Of a stretch of 64,000 nucleotides of DNA, positions 25,137-34,232 are shown in pieces (position 1 is the stretch's first letter; the number at the start of each line of letters is the position of its first letter). Where the stretch lies: contig NZ_JABXWI010000012.1 of the NCBI RefSeq assembly GCF_014930365.1, positions 345,304 to 409,303 on the forward strand. Reading direction: 5' to 3'. The notes beneath the pieces are model-generated. The model searched no databases, had not been told where the DNA came from, and worked only from the letters and a program-made list of their open reading frames with translations. Position numbers and translations under genes: made by a program. Source of the DNA: Streptomyces caniscabiei. Its GTDB lineage: Bacteria; Actinomycetota; Actinomycetes; Streptomycetales; Streptomycetaceae.

Positions 25137-27623
25137 ATGAACCCCGTCGTGCCCGAGCCCTCGCCTCCCCCACGCAGCGGCCCAAGCAACGGGAACAGCA
25201 CGGGGGACGCCCCCCGCACGCCCGCGCCCGTCGCGCCCCGCCACACCGCCGACGCCGTCGACGTCGTGGCCCGCATCGACGCCGACATCGCCGAGAACAC
25301 CGCCGCGAACGCCTCCTCGCGCGCCCCCACACTCCCACCGGCCCTGTCCGACGCGCCTGTGATGCTCGCGGCGCGGAACAATGGTTCCATGAGCCAGTCC
25401 AACGCCCAGGCAGCCCAGGTCCAGCACGCGCAGCCGTCCGTCGGCTCCATAACCGGTCACCGTCCTCACACGGTGTCGGCCGTGGTGTCCGACCTGGAAC
25501 CCGACATCGACGCCGACCTCGACGCGTACGACGAGGACGAACAGGGCGGCGAACGGCTGCCCCAGGGCCGTTTCCTCGACCGGGAGCGCAGCTGGCTCGC
25601 CTTCAACGAGCGCGTCCTGGAACTGGCCGAGGACCCCAATACGCCGCTGCTCGAACGAGCGAACTTCCTGGCCATCTTCGCCAGCAACCTCGACGAGTTC
25701 TTCATGGTCCGGGTGGCCGGTCTCAAGCGCCGCATCGCCACCGGCGTCGCCACCAGGTCCGCCTCCGGCCTCCAGCCGCGCGAGGTGCTGGAGATGATCT
25801 GGGCCCGCTCCCGCGAGCTGATGGCCCGGCACGCCGCCTGCTTCCACGAGGACGTCGCACCGGCGCTGGCCGAGGAGGGCGTGCACCTGGTCCGCTGGAG
25901 CGAACTGGCCGAGAAGGAGCAGGCCCGCCTGTTCACGCTCTTCCGCCACCAGATCTTCCCGGTCCTCACCCCGCTGGCCGTCGACCCGGCCCACCCCTTC
26001 CCGTACATCTCGGGTCTGTCGCTGAACCTGGCCGTGCGCGTCCAGAACCCGGTCACCGGCACCTCGCACTTCGCCCGGGTCAAGGTGCCGCCGCTGCTGT
26101 CCCGCTTCCTGGAGGCCTCCCCGGGCCGGTTCGTCCCGCTGGAGGACGTGATCGGCGCGCATCTGGAGGAGCTGTTCCCGGGCATGGAGGTGCTGGAGCA
26201 CCACGCCTTCCGGGTCACCCGCAACGAGGACCTGGAGGTCGAGGAGGACGACGCCGAGAACCTCCTCCAGGCCCTGGAGAAGGAGCTGATGCGGCGCCGC
26301 TTCGGGCCGCCGGTGCGCCTGGAGGTCGAGGAGAACATCAACCAGGAGGTCCTGGACCTGCTGGTGCGCGAGCTGAAGATCAAGGAGTCCGAGGTCTACC
26401 CGCTGACCGGGCCCCTGGACCTCACCGGCCTCTTCCGCATCGCCTCCCTGGACCGGCCGGAGCTGAAGTACCGCAAGTTCGTCGCCGGCGTCCACCGCGA
26501 CCTCGCCGAGGTCGAGTCGGCGTCCGCGCCCGACATCTTCGCCGCCCTGCGCAACCGCGACGTGCTGCTGCACCACCCGTACGACTCGTTCTCCACGTCG
26601 GTGCAGGCCTTCCTGGAGCAGGCGGCCGAGGACCCGGACGTCCTCGCGATCAAGCAGACCCTGTACCGGACCTCCGGCGACTCCCCCATAGTCAACGCGC
26701 TCATCGACGCCGCCGAGGCCGGCAAGCAGGTCCTCGTCCTGGTCGAGATCAAGGCCCGCTTCGACGAGCACGCCAACATCAAGTGGGCCAAGCGGCTGGA
26801 GGAGGCCGGCTGCCACGTGGTCTACGGCCTGGTCGGCCTGAAGACCCACTGCAAGCTGTCCCTGGTGGTCCGTCAGGAGGGCGACACACTCCGCCGCTAC
26901 AGCCACGTCGGCACCGGCAACTACCACCCGAAGACGGCACGGCTGTACGAGGACCTGGGTGTCCTGACGTCCGACGCGCAGGTCGGCGCGGACCTCTCCG
27001 ACCTCTTCAACCGGCTCTCCGGCTACTCGCGCCGCGAGACCTACCGCCGCCTCCTCGTCGCGCCCAAGTCCCTGCGCGACGGGCTGATCGCCCGCGTCAA
27101 CAAGGAGGTCCAGCACCACCGCGCCGGACGTCCGGCGTACGTCCGCATCAAGGTCAACTCGATCGTGGACGAGGCGCTCATCGACGCCCTGTACCGGGCC
27201 TCGCAGGCGGGGGTCCCGGTCGACGTGTGGGTGCGCGGCATCTGCGCCATACGGCCCGGCGTCCCGGGCCTGTCGGAGAACATCCGGGTCCGCTCGGTCC
27301 TCGGCCGCTTCCTCGAACACTCCCGGATCTTCGGCTTCGGCAACGGCGGCGAGCCCGAGGTGTGGTTCGGCAGCGCCGACATGATGCACCGCAACCTCGA
27401 CCGCCGGATCGAGGCCCTGATCCGGATCACCGACCCGGCCCACCGGGCGGCACTCAACCGCCTGCTGGAGACCGGTATGTCCGAAACGACCTCCTCCTGG
27501 CACCTCGGTCCCGACGGCGAGTGGACCCGGCACTCGACCGACGCGGACGGACAGCCCCTGCGCAACGTCCAGGAGATGCTCATTGACGCCCGGAGGCGCC
27601 GGCGTGGCACAGCGACACCTTGA
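25137..27623 (+). CDS. ppk: Polyphosphate kinase
   Basis: 828 residues from the ATG at 25137; the conserved enzyme begins near residue 145 (RFLDRERSWLAFNERVL). The Ala/Pro-rich leader is not part of the family core, so ATG 25389 (MSQSNAQAAQ) is a plausible alternative. PPK1 reversibly polymerises ATP gamma-phosphate. The phosphohistidine region KTHCKLSLV, YSHVGTGNYHP and the second catalytic His in EHSRIFGF are present. It overlaps a CHAD-domain gene by 20 bases. Equivalent to SCO4145. Confidence 0.94.
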   Translation: MNPVVPEPSPPPRSGPSNGNSTGDAPRTPAPVAPRHTADAVDVVARIDADIAENTAANASSRAPTLPPALSDAPVMLAARNNGSMSQSNAQAAQVQHAQPSVGSITGHRPHTVSAVVSDLEPDIDADLDAYDEDEQGGERLPQGRFLDRERSWLAFNERVLELAEDPNTPLLERANFLAIFASNLDEFFMVRVAGLKRRIATGVATRSASGLQPREVLEMIWARSRELMARHAACFHEDVAPALAEEGVHLVRWSELAEKEQARLFTLFRHQIFPVLTPLAVDPAHPFPYISGLSLNLAVRVQNPVTGTSHFARVKVPPLLSRFLEASPGRFVPLEDVIGAHLEELFPGMEVLEHHAFRVTRNEDLEVEEDDAENLLQALEKELMRRRFGPPVRLEVEENINQEVLDLLVRELKIKESEVYPLTGPLDLTGLFRIASLDRPELKYRKFVAGVHRDLAEVESASAPDIFAALRNRDVLLHHPYDSFSTSVQAFLEQAAEDPDVLAIKQTLYRTSGDSPIVNALIDAAEAGKQVLVLVEIKARFDEHANIKWAKRLEEAGCHVVYGLVGLKTHCKLSLVVRQEGDTLRRYSHVGTGNYHPKTARLYEDLGVLTSDAQVGADLSDLFNRLSGYSRRETYRRLLVAPKSLRDGLIARVNKEVQHHRAGRPAYVRIKVNSIVDEALIDALYRASQAGVPVDVWVRGICAIRPGVPGLSENIRVRSVLGRFLEHSRIFGFGNGGEPEVWFGSADMMHRNLDRRIEALIRITDPAHRAALNRLLETGMSETTSSWHLGPDGEWTRHSTDADGQPLRNVQEMLIDARRRRRGTATP

Positions 27624-28677
27624 CCCCACGAACCCCACGGCCGCACCCGCGGACGCCGTCGCAGGCTATCTGCGGGCGCGGGCCACGGAGTTCCTCCGCG
27701 CGCTGCGCACCCACCGGGAGACCGGTGGGGGCACGGCGTGTGGAGCCGAGGAGTCCACCGACGCGGCGCTCGCCCTGCGCCGCTCGGCCCGCCGCATCAG
27801 CGGCACGCTGCACACCTTCCGGCCCCTGCTGGACGCCGACTGGTCGGAGTCCCTCCGCCCCGAACTCGCCTGGCTCTCCGGCGTGCTGGGCCGCGAACAC
27901 GCCTACGCGGCCCGCCTCGACCGCCTGGTCACCGCCCTGAACCGCCTGTCGGGAGCGACCCCGTTCCCGGCCCAGGGCGGCCCCCGGAACGCCGCCGCCG
28001 GCGGTCGCGCCGCCGGGTCGGCCGCCCCGCACCCCCACCCCACCCCCGACCGCGGCAACCTCACCGTCGGCGCCGCCAAAGCCGGCGCCCTCCTGGACCG
28101 CCAGCTCACCCTCGCCCGCACCCGGGCCCACTCCGCCGCCCTCCAGGCCCTCGGCTCCAGCCGCTTCCACGCCGTCGCCGACAGCGTCGCCGTCCTCGCC
28201 AGCGAGGTCCCGCTCACCCCCGGCGCCGCCGCCGCGGACCTCGGCCCCCTCGCCGCCGCCGCGCACGACCGCCTCCACGACGCGGTCACCGGCCTGCCGC
28301 TGCACACCGCCGGCCACCCCTACAACGCCGAGGCCCTCATCCACGGCCTCTCCCCCGACACCGCGCCCCACCCCCAGGACGCCCCGTGGCACCAGGTACG
28401 GCTCCTGCTGCGTCTCCACCGGTACGCCCTGGAGGTCCTGCACCCCGAGGCCGTCCCCGTCGACGTACGCCTCCTCGCGGCCGGCGAGGCCCTCAACCGC
28501 CACCGCGACGCCGGCGAGGCCGCCTCCGCCGCGGCGGCCGCCGCCCGCACCCCGCGTATCGCCCCGGCCACGGCCTACGCCCTCGGCGTCCTGCACGCCG
28601 ACCAGCGCCACGAAGTGGAGGCATCCCGGTTCGCGTTCCAGCAGTGCTGGCAGAAGGAGGCGGTGAGCACGTCGTGA
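27604..28677 (+). CDS. CHAD domain protein
   Basis: 357 residues. Two helical CHAD repeats with the basic surface typical of polyphosphate-binding CHAD proteins (LALRRSARRISGTLHTFRPLL, SSRFHAVADSV). GTG 27604 has GGAGG seven bases upstream and is preferred to the TTG at 27583. It overlaps the end of ppk and is coupled (GTGA) to a Nudix gene. CHAD domains are known to bind polyP, so it probably acts on or targets to PPK's product. Confidence 0.88.
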   Translation: MAQRHLDPTNPTAAPADAVAGYLRARATEFLRALRTHRETGGGTACGAEESTDAALALRRSARRISGTLHTFRPLLDADWSESLRPELAWLSGVLGREHAYAARLDRLVTALNRLSGATPFPAQGGPRNAAAGGRAAGSAAPHPHPTPDRGNLTVGAAKAGALLDRQLTLARTRAHSAALQALGSSRFHAVADSVAVLASEVPLTPGAAAADLGPLAAAAHDRLHDAVTGLPLHTAGHPYNAEALIHGLSPDTAPHPQDAPWHQVRLLLRLHRYALEVLHPEAVPVDVRLLAAGEALNRHRDAGEAASAAAAAARTPRIAPATAYALGVLHADQRHEVEASRFAFQQCWQKEAVSTS

Positions 28678-29117
28678 CCGAGAACCCCGACAACGCCCCG
28701 GAGGCCGCGCACACCGTCGTCCGGGCAGCCGGCTGCGTCCTGTGGCGCCACTCCCCCGAGGGTGGGGACCTCGAGATCTGCCTGGTCCACCGGCCGAAGT
28801 ACGACGACTGGTCGCACCCGAAGGGCAAGCTGAAACGCGCCGAGGACCCCCTCGCGGGCGCGCTGCGCGAGGTCGAGGAGGAGACCGGCCACCGGTGCGC
28901 GCCGGGACCCCGGCTGCCCACAGCCCACTACTTCGTCAACGGCCGCGCCAAGACGGTGCGTTACTGGGCGGCCCGGGCGACCGGCGGCCGCTTCGCCCCC
29001 ACCGCCGAGGTGGACCGGATCCTCTGGCTGGCCCCCGACGCCGCCCGCGACCGGCTCACCCAGCCGCGCGACCGGGAACTGGTCGACGAGTTCCTGGCGA
29101 CCCTCCGCCACGCGTAG
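28674..29117 (+). CDS. Nudix hydrolase (MutT1-like)
   Basis: 147 residues. Full Nudix box: GKLKRAEDPLAGALREVEEE then TG (about 43-65). VHRPKYDDWSHPKGKL is typical of MutT1/diadenosine-polyphosphate hydrolases. It lacks the C-terminal histidine-phosphatase domain of mycobacterial MutT1. The GTG start overlaps the CHAD stop and has GGAGG upstream. In Mycobacterium a mutT1 gene also neighbours ppk1. Substrate could be oxidised nucleotides or polyphosphorylated dinucleotides. Confidence 0.9.
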   Translation: MTENPDNAPEAAHTVVRAAGCVLWRHSPEGGDLEICLVHRPKYDDWSHPKGKLKRAEDPLAGALREVEEETGHRCAPGPRLPTAHYFVNGRAKTVRYWAARATGGRFAPTAEVDRILWLAPDAARDRLTQPRDRELVDEFLATLRHA

Positions 29118-29159
29118 GGCTCCCGCCCCGAGCGCCGCCGCGCGCCCCGCCACGCACCG

Positions 29160-29357
29160 CTACACCCCGCTCAGCGCGTGCCCCTCCGCGTCCGTCCGCG
29201 CCAGACTCCGCGCCCGCCGGGCCGGCCCGCGCCAACCGCAGGTACAGCGCGCCACGCAGAAGCGGCCCTGATCGACGGTGGTCGTACGGTGCTGCTGCGG
29301 TTCCGGCTCGTCCTGATGCACCACACCGACAACGCTACCCAAGGCACCCAACCCCAC
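29160..29357 (-). CDS. Small Cys-containing protein
   Basis: Up to 65 residues. The C-terminal half (CVARCTCGWRGPARRARSLA, then RTDAEGHALSGV) is a sequence I have seen conserved in streptomycetes; the Cys cluster suggests a metal-binding or redox knuckle. The start is unsure: GTG 29357 gives the longest form, and GTG 29324 or 29321 (VVHQDEPEP) is as likely. No clear Shine-Dalgarno. It converges on the Nudix gene. Confidence 0.6.
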   Translation of the reverse strand: MGLGALGSVVGVVHQDEPEPQQHRTTTVDQGRFCVARCTCGWRGPARRARSLARTDAEGHALSGV

Positions 29358-29389
29358 GCCCCACAGGCTTTTTCAAGCCCCCAGGAGCC

Positions 29390-29475
29390 TGGCGCCTTGA
29401 CCGGGCGGAGCCCGTCAAGGGGCGCGGGGAACTGCGCGAGCAACCCCGACGCACCCGCACCCGCCGACGCACCAC
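29390..29475 (+). repeat. Dispersed intergenic repeat, copy 4
   Basis: Core GGGGCGCGGGGAACTGCGCG at 29417-29436, preceded by a hairpin (CCTTGACCGGGC / GCCCGTCAAGG, one bulge) and followed by CCCGACGCACCCGCACCCGC. Confidence 0.75.
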
Positions 29476-29578
29476 GCACCCCCACCCCCTCAGGCGCCCG
29501 GCGTGACGACCTCCCCCGGCCGTCGTTATCCGAAACGACCACAGGAACCCGGCAAACCCGGCAGGGGATCGGCAGGCG

Positions 29579-30412
29579 ATGGTGACGCGGCGGCACAGCA
29601 GGACGGGCGCGGCACTCGTCGCGGCGGGACTCATCGCCGGCGCGACCGGCGTCACCGGCTGCGCCGCCCCCGGCCTCACTGACGACTCCCTCCCCTCCGA
29701 CCCCGTCGACCTCATGCACCGCGCCGCCCCCACCCTCGTCCGCGCGGGCAGTTCCAAGGCCCGTACGGAGATGGAGATGGCCACCGGCGGCACCCGGGTC
29801 ACCATCCACGGCGAGGGCGTCTACGACTACGGCAGACAGCTCGGCCGGCTCAAGGTGTCCCTGCCGCACGACCCCGCCGGCCGCAGCGAGCACCGCCCGA
29901 TCACCGAACTGCTCGCCCCGGGCGCCCTGTTCATGAAGAACCGGGGCGCGGGCGTCCCCGCCGACAAATGGGTCCGCGTCGACACGGGCACCCTCTCCGA
30001 CGGCAATCTGGTCACCGGCGGCGCCACCGACCCGTTCGCGGCGGTCGAGGTGCTGCGCGGGGCGCGCACGGCGCAGTTCATCGGGGAGACCGAGGTGGAC
30101 GGCGTCCGGGTGCGTCACTACCGCGGCACCGCCGACCTCACGACCGCCTCGCGCGCCGCCTCCGAGGGCAACCGGGCCCCGCTGCGCGCCGCCGCCCGGG
30201 GCTTCGCCACGGCCCGCGTCCCCTTCGACGCCTACCTCGACGACGACGGCCGCGTCCGCAAGGTCCGCCACCGGTTCAGCTTCGTCAACGGCGGCGGGCA
30301 GGGCACCGTCGCGGTCGCCTCGACGACCCTGCTGTTCGACTTCGGCGCCCCCGTCGCCGTACGCCTGCCGCGGCCGGAGGACATCTACGCCGGGAAGATC
30401 GCGGAGGAGTAG
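29579..30412 (+). CDS. Lipoprotein, LppX/LprG-like
   Basis: 277 residues. Signal peptide with basic start (MVTRRHSRTG) and lipobox VTGC at about residue 28. The rest (PVDLMHRAAPTLVRAGSSKA, GEGVYDYGRQLGRLKVSLP, KWVRVDTGTL, VDGVRVRHYRGTADL) has the half-barrel pattern of the LppX/LprAFG lipid-carrier fold. It is probably anchored on the outer membrane face and binds a lipid or hydrophobic ligand. The real start could be the GTG one codon later. The gene stands alone. Confidence 0.85.
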   Translation: MVTRRHSRTGAALVAAGLIAGATGVTGCAAPGLTDDSLPSDPVDLMHRAAPTLVRAGSSKARTEMEMATGGTRVTIHGEGVYDYGRQLGRLKVSLPHDPAGRSEHRPITELLAPGALFMKNRGAGVPADKWVRVDTGTLSDGNLVTGGATDPFAAVEVLRGARTAQFIGETEVDGVRVRHYRGTADLTTASRAASEGNRAPLRAAARGFATARVPFDAYLDDDGRVRKVRHRFSFVNGGGQGTVAVASTTLLFDFGAPVAVRLPRPEDIYAGKIAEE

Positions 30413-30518
30413 CCCCGGACGCGGTGGACCGCGCGGGGCCGGAAATGGTCCGTTGGTGCCATGCGCGGGCTGTGGGCCGCTGCCTACCCTAGGAGTCGGT
30501 GACGGCAGAGAAGAGGTG

Positions 30519-30704
30519 ATGCGCGTGGCTCCGGCAGGCGGTACGGCGGTTCAGGACCACGTGGCTCTCGCCGAGATCGAACTCTGCGGCGACCTCATCA
30601 TCGCGGCCTCCGCCACCGACGGCGACCGCCTCAGCCCCGACCGCATCGACGAGGTCCTGCGCGTCTGGGAAGAACGCTCCCACGAGAGCGACCCGCCCCG
30701 CTGA
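30519..30704 (+). CDS. Small conserved Streptomyces protein
   Basis: 61 residues: MRVAPAGGTAVQDHVALAEI then ELCGDLIIAASATDGDRLSP and an amphipathic end (DRIDEVLRVWEERS). The start ATG has GAGG four bases before it. A regular helix-rich small protein of unknown function; I recall similar 60-residue proteins in other streptomycetes. Confidence 0.8.
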   Translation: MRVAPAGGTAVQDHVALAEIELCGDLIIAASATDGDRLSPDRIDEVLRVWEERSHESDPPR

Positions 30705-30876
30705 CTCCGGCCCGCCGGACCCCGGTACCCGTACGCGTCCAGACAGGCCCTGGCACCGACCCGCCGACCGCGTCCGACCGGCCCCGGCACCCCCCGCGCC
30801 CGAAGCCCGCACCCGGTGGCCGAAAATCGCCCCCGCCGACGGGCCCCCCGCGCACGCCCCCTCGCCCCCTCGCCCC

Positions 30877-31254
30877 TCAGGTCCGCAGCAGCCGGCCGAT
30901 CGCCTTCGTGGCCTCCTCCACCTTCGCGTCGATCTCGGCGCCGCCCTTCAGCGCGGCGTCGGCGACGCAGTGCCGCAGGTGCTCCTCCAGCAACTGGAGC
31001 GCGAAGGACTGCAGGGCCTTGGTCGAGGCGGAGACCTGGGTGAGTATGTCGATGCAGTAGACATCCTCGTCGACCATCCGCTGGAGCCCGCGAATCTGCC
31101 CCTCGATGCGCCTGAGGCGCTTCAGGTGTTCGCCCTTCTCCTTGTGGTACCCGTGGATTCCACGGTCGTGGTCGGTCACCACACCCGGTTCCACGCCCGG
31201 CTCCACACCGTCGACGGCGGGGGGCACCTCGGCTCCGGCCCCTGTGGTCGTCAT
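30877..31254 (-). CDS. csoR: CsoR, copper-sensing repressor
   Basis: 125 residues of the DUF156 all-helical family. The copper ligands are in place: Cys67 (VDEDVYCIDIL), His92 and Cys96 (EEHLRHCVADA). The N-terminal acidic extension (GVEPGVEPGV) is typical of streptomycete CsoR. Apo-CsoR binds operators upstream of copper efflux genes and its own gene; Cu(I) releases it. A matching operator lies 15 bases upstream. No copper transport gene is adjacent. Equivalent to SCO4136. Confidence 0.93.
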   Translation of the reverse strand: MTTTGAGAEVPPAVDGVEPGVEPGVVTDHDRGIHGYHKEKGEHLKRLRRIEGQIRGLQRMVDEDVYCIDILTQVSASTKALQSFALQLLEEHLRHCVADAALKGGAEIDAKVEEATKAIGRLLRT

Positions 31255-31268
31255 CGCAGCCTCCAGAC

Positions 31269-31289
31269 ATATACCCCTACCGGGTATAT
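31269..31289. promoter_or_regulatory. CsoR operator
   Basis: Inverted repeat ATATACCC-CTACC-GGGTATAT, matching the G-tract type of CsoR operator, 15 bp before the csoR start. A second GGGTATACGCCC lies about 20 bp further out (31305-31316) and may be another half-site. Confidence 0.75.
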
Positions 31290-31442
31290 CGTATCGAACT
31301 TTGGCGGGTATACGCCCTGCGGGCAGCCCCCATGCCGACCCGTCTTCCTGATGGGCGACACTGGGGGACGGCCCGTTAGCCGTGGCCGGATGATGCGCCT
31401 AGCATCAGCCTGACCGAAACCCATGCATACCGAGGACCCCAC

Positions 31443-32063
31443 GTGCGCTTTCGTCTGACCCCCAGGGAGACGAGCTTCTACGACATGTTCGCCGCCTCCG
31501 CGGACAACATCGTCACGGGCTCGAAGCTCCTGATGGAACTGCTCGGAGCGGACGCGTCCGCCCGGGCCGAGATCGCGGAGCGGATGCGGGCAGCGGAACA
31601 CGCCGGTGACGACGCCACACACGCGATCTTCCACCAGCTGAACTCCTCGTTCATCACGCCCTTCGACCGCGAGGACATCTACAACCTCGCGTCCTCCCTC
31701 GACGACATCATGGACTTCATGGAGGAGGCCGTCGACCTGGTCGTCCTCTACAACGTCGAGGAACTCCCCAAGGGCGTCGAGCAGCAGATCGAGGTCCTGG
31801 CGCGCGCCGCCGAACTGACGGCCGAGGCGATGCCCAACCTGCGCACCATGGACAACCTCACCGAGTACTGGATCGAGGTCAACCGTCTGGAGAACCAGGC
31901 CGACCAGATCCACCGCAAGCTGCTGGCCATGCTCTTCAACGGCAAGTACGAGGCCATCGAGGTCCTGAAGCTCAAGCAGATCGTGGACGTGCTGGAGGAG
32001 GCTGCGGACGCCTTCGAGCACGTGGCCAACACGGTGGAGACGATCGCCGTCAAGGAGTCCTGA
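31443..32063 (+). CDS. DUF47/PhoU-like phosphate transport regulator
   Basis: 206 residues, two three-helix PhoU-like bundles with the E/D-rich metal-binding motifs (AAEHAGDDATHAIF, RLENQADQIHRKL). DUF47 proteins are encoded directly upstream of Pit transporters and are thought to gate them. GTG start with GAGG upstream. Seven bases separate it from the transporter gene, so they form one transcript. Confidence 0.93.
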   Translation: MRFRLTPRETSFYDMFAASADNIVTGSKLLMELLGADASARAEIAERMRAAEHAGDDATHAIFHQLNSSFITPFDREDIYNLASSLDDIMDFMEEAVDLVVLYNVEELPKGVEQQIEVLARAAELTAEAMPNLRTMDNLTEYWIEVNRLENQADQIHRKLLAMLFNGKYEAIEVLKLKQIVDVLEEAADAFEHVANTVETIAVKES

Positions 32064-32070
32064 ACCCTTC

Positions 32071-33069
32071 ATGGACACCTTCGCTCTGGTCGTGACCATC
32101 GGCGTCGCGCTCTTCTTCACGTACACCAACGGCTTCCACGACTCCGCGAACGCCATCGCGACCTCGGTGTCGACGCGCGCGCTGACGCCGCGCGCGGCCC
32201 TCGCGATGGCCGCGGTGATGAACCTCGTCGGCGCGTTCCTCGGCAGCGGCGTCGCCAAGACGGTCAGCGAGGGCCTGATCTCCACGCCCGAGGGCTCCAA
32301 GGGGATGGGCATCCTCTTCGCGGCCCTGGTCGGCGCGATCACCTGGAACCTGATCACCTGGTACTTCGGCCTCCCGTCGTCCTCCTCGCACGCCCTCTTC
32401 GGCGGCATGGTCGGCGCGGCCCTCGCCGGCGGTACGACGGTCTACTGGTCCGGCGTGCTGGAGAAGGTCGTCATCCCGATGTTCATCTCCCCGGTGGTCG
32501 GCCTGGTCGTCGGCTATCTGGTGATGGCGGCCATCATGTGGATCTTCCGCCGCGCCAACCCGCACAAGGCCAAGCGCGGTTTCCGGATCGCGCAGACCGT
32601 GTCGGCGGCCGGTATGGCCCTCGGCCACGGTCTCCAGGACGCCCAGAAGACGATGGGCATCGTGGTCATGGCCCTGGTCATCGCGGACGTCGAGGACTAC
32701 GGCGACCCGATCCCGGTCTGGGTGAAGATCGCCTGCGCGGTCATGCTCTCCCTCGGCACCTACGCGGGCGGCTGGCGCATCATGCGCACCCTGGGCCGGA
32801 AGATCATCGAACTCGACCCGCCGCAGGGCTTCGCCGCCGAGACCACGGGCGCGTCGATCATGTTCATCACGGCCTTCATCTTCAAGGCCCCCATCTCCAC
32901 GACCCACATCATCACCTCGGCGATCATGGGCGTCGGCGCCACCAAGCGCATCAACGCCGTCCGCTGGGGCGTCGCCAAGAACATCATCCTCGGCTGGTTC
33001 ATCACGATGCCGGCAGCGGCCCTGGTCGCCGCGACGAGCTTCTGGATCGTGAACCTGGCGTTCCTGTAG
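32071..33069 (+). CDS. pit: Low-affinity inorganic phosphate transporter (PitA family)
   Basis: 332 residues with ten or so membrane helices and the two inverted PiT signatures: NGFHDSANAIATSVSTRAL near the N-terminus and APISTTHIITSAIMG near the C-terminus. The long hydrophilic loop of E. coli PitA is short here (RRANPHKAKRGF). Pit imports metal-phosphate with protons when phosphate is plentiful, complementing the high-affinity Pst system encoded just downstream on the other strand. Corresponds to pitH1 (SCO4138), from memory. Confidence 0.94.
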   Translation: MDTFALVVTIGVALFFTYTNGFHDSANAIATSVSTRALTPRAALAMAAVMNLVGAFLGSGVAKTVSEGLISTPEGSKGMGILFAALVGAITWNLITWYFGLPSSSSHALFGGMVGAALAGGTTVYWSGVLEKVVIPMFISPVVGLVVGYLVMAAIMWIFRRANPHKAKRGFRIAQTVSAAGMALGHGLQDAQKTMGIVVMALVIADVEDYGDPIPVWVKIACAVMLSLGTYAGGWRIMRTLGRKIIELDPPQGFAAETTGASIMFITAFIFKAPISTTHIITSAIMGVGATKRINAVRWGVAKNIILGWFITMPAAALVAATSFWIVNLAFL

Positions 33070-33121
33070 GCGGCGGCCAGGAGATACGAGCAGACGGGCT
33101 CCACGGACGACAGGCAGGCGG

Positions 33122-33235
33122 GCCTGAAAGCAGAGGGCGCGGCTCCTGCTTTTCAGGGGCGCGGGGAACTGCGCGAGCGACCACGAGGGACCCGCACCCG
33201 CCGACGCACCCGCACCCCCGAGCCATGAGGCGCCC
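33122..33235 (+). repeat. Dispersed intergenic repeat, copy 5, with stem-loop
   Basis: CCTGAAAGCAG pairs with CTGCTTTTCAGG (one bulge), directly followed by the core GGGGCGCGGGGAACTGCGCG at 33157-33176 and CACCCGCACCCCC. The same order of stem-loop and core is seen in copy 1. Confidence 0.78.
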
Positions 33236-33276
33236 CGCACCCGCACCCCGCCGGGGCACCGCACCGGGAAGCAGAC

Positions 33277-33307
33277 GGGCCCGCCCCCGGGAGCCGGGGG
33301 CGGGCCC
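33277..33307. terminator. Terminator between pit and pstB
   Basis: Perfect 14-bp stem GGGCCCGCCCCCGG / CCGGGGGCGGGCCC, loop GAG, followed by TTT. Serves the pst operon (minus) and possibly pit (plus). Confidence 0.85.
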
Positions 33308-33389
33308 TTTATCTACCTCGCGGCGGCACCGCCATGCAGCACCGCGAGGGGTTCGGGGAGGCCGGCCGGGACACCGCCCGGCGCGCGGC

Positions 33390-34175
33390 TCAGCCGAAGC
33401 GGCCGGAGATGTAGTCCTCCGTGGCCTGCACGGACGGGTTGGAGAAGATCCGCTCCGTGTCGTCTATCTCGATCAGCTTGCCCGGCTGCCCGACGGCGGC
33501 GAGGTTGAAGAACGCCGTACGGTCCGAGACACGCGCCGCCTGCTGCATGTTGTGCGTCACGATGACGATCGTGAAGCGCTCCTTCAGCTCACCGATGAGG
33601 TCCTCGATGGCGAGCGTCGAGATCGGGTCGAGCGCGGAGCACGGCTCGTCCATGAGCAGCACCTTCGGCTCGACCGCGATCGCGCGGGCGATGCACAGCC
33701 GCTGCTGCTGACCACCGGAGAGACCGGAGCCCGGCTTGGCCAGACGGTCCTTGACCTCGTTCCAGAGGTTCGCGCCCTTGAGGGACTTCTCGACGATGTC
33801 GTCCAGCTCGGACTTCTTCTTGCCGCCGACCAGCTTCAGGCCGGCCGCCACGTTGTCGTAGATCGACATCGTGGGGAACGGGTTCGGACGCTGGAAGACC
33901 ATGCCGACCTCGCGCCGCACGGAGACCGGGTCGACCCCGGCGCCGTACAGGTTCTCGTCGTCGAGCATGACCTTGCCCTCGACACGGCCGCCGGGCGTGA
34001 CCTCGTGCATCCGGTTCAGCGTGCGCAGGAACGTGGACTTGCCGCAGCCGGAGGGGCCGATGAAGGCCGTCACGGTGCGGGGCTCGATGGCCATCGAGAT
34101 GTCCTCGATGGCGCGGAAGGAGCTGTAGTAGGCGTTGAGGCCGCTGACGTCGATTCGCTTGGCCATGTGAATCAT
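33390..34175 (-). CDS. pstB: Phosphate ABC transporter ATPase PstB
   Basis: 261 residues. Walker A GPSGCGKST, Q-loop FQRPNPFP, signature LSGGQQQR, Walker B VLLMDEPCSALDP, switch THNMQQA. Powers high-affinity phosphate import through PstC/PstA. The ATG at 34175 and another at 34166 (MAKRIDVSG) are both possible; the second is the usual family start. A 95-bp gap with a hairpin (34216-34241) separates it from pstA. Confidence 0.95.
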   Translation of the reverse strand: MIHMAKRIDVSGLNAYYSSFRAIEDISMAIEPRTVTAFIGPSGCGKSTFLRTLNRMHEVTPGGRVEGKVMLDDENLYGAGVDPVSVRREVGMVFQRPNPFPTMSIYDNVAAGLKLVGGKKKSELDDIVEKSLKGANLWNEVKDRLAKPGSGLSGGQQQRLCIARAIAVEPKVLLMDEPCSALDPISTLAIEDLIGELKERFTIVIVTHNMQQAARVSDRTAFFNLAAVGQPGKLIEIDDTERIFSNPSVQATEDYISGRFG

Positions 34176-34232
34176 TGCTTCTTTCGCGAGGAATTCGCGG
34201 GGAATTCGGGGATCTGGTCGCTGGTGGCCGCG

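Larger units (their letters stand above)
33070..33389. other. Intergenic region between pit and pstB
   Basis: Convergent interval without a gene. It holds a dispersed-repeat copy with its own stem-loop (33122-33235) and a strong terminator (33277-33307). Nothing else recognised. Confidence 0.7.

Noticed and set aside
25121..27586. 821-codon frame over ppk in another frame
   Set aside because: Arg/Pro/Gly-rich translation with no domain, while the ppk frame shows all catalytic motifs.
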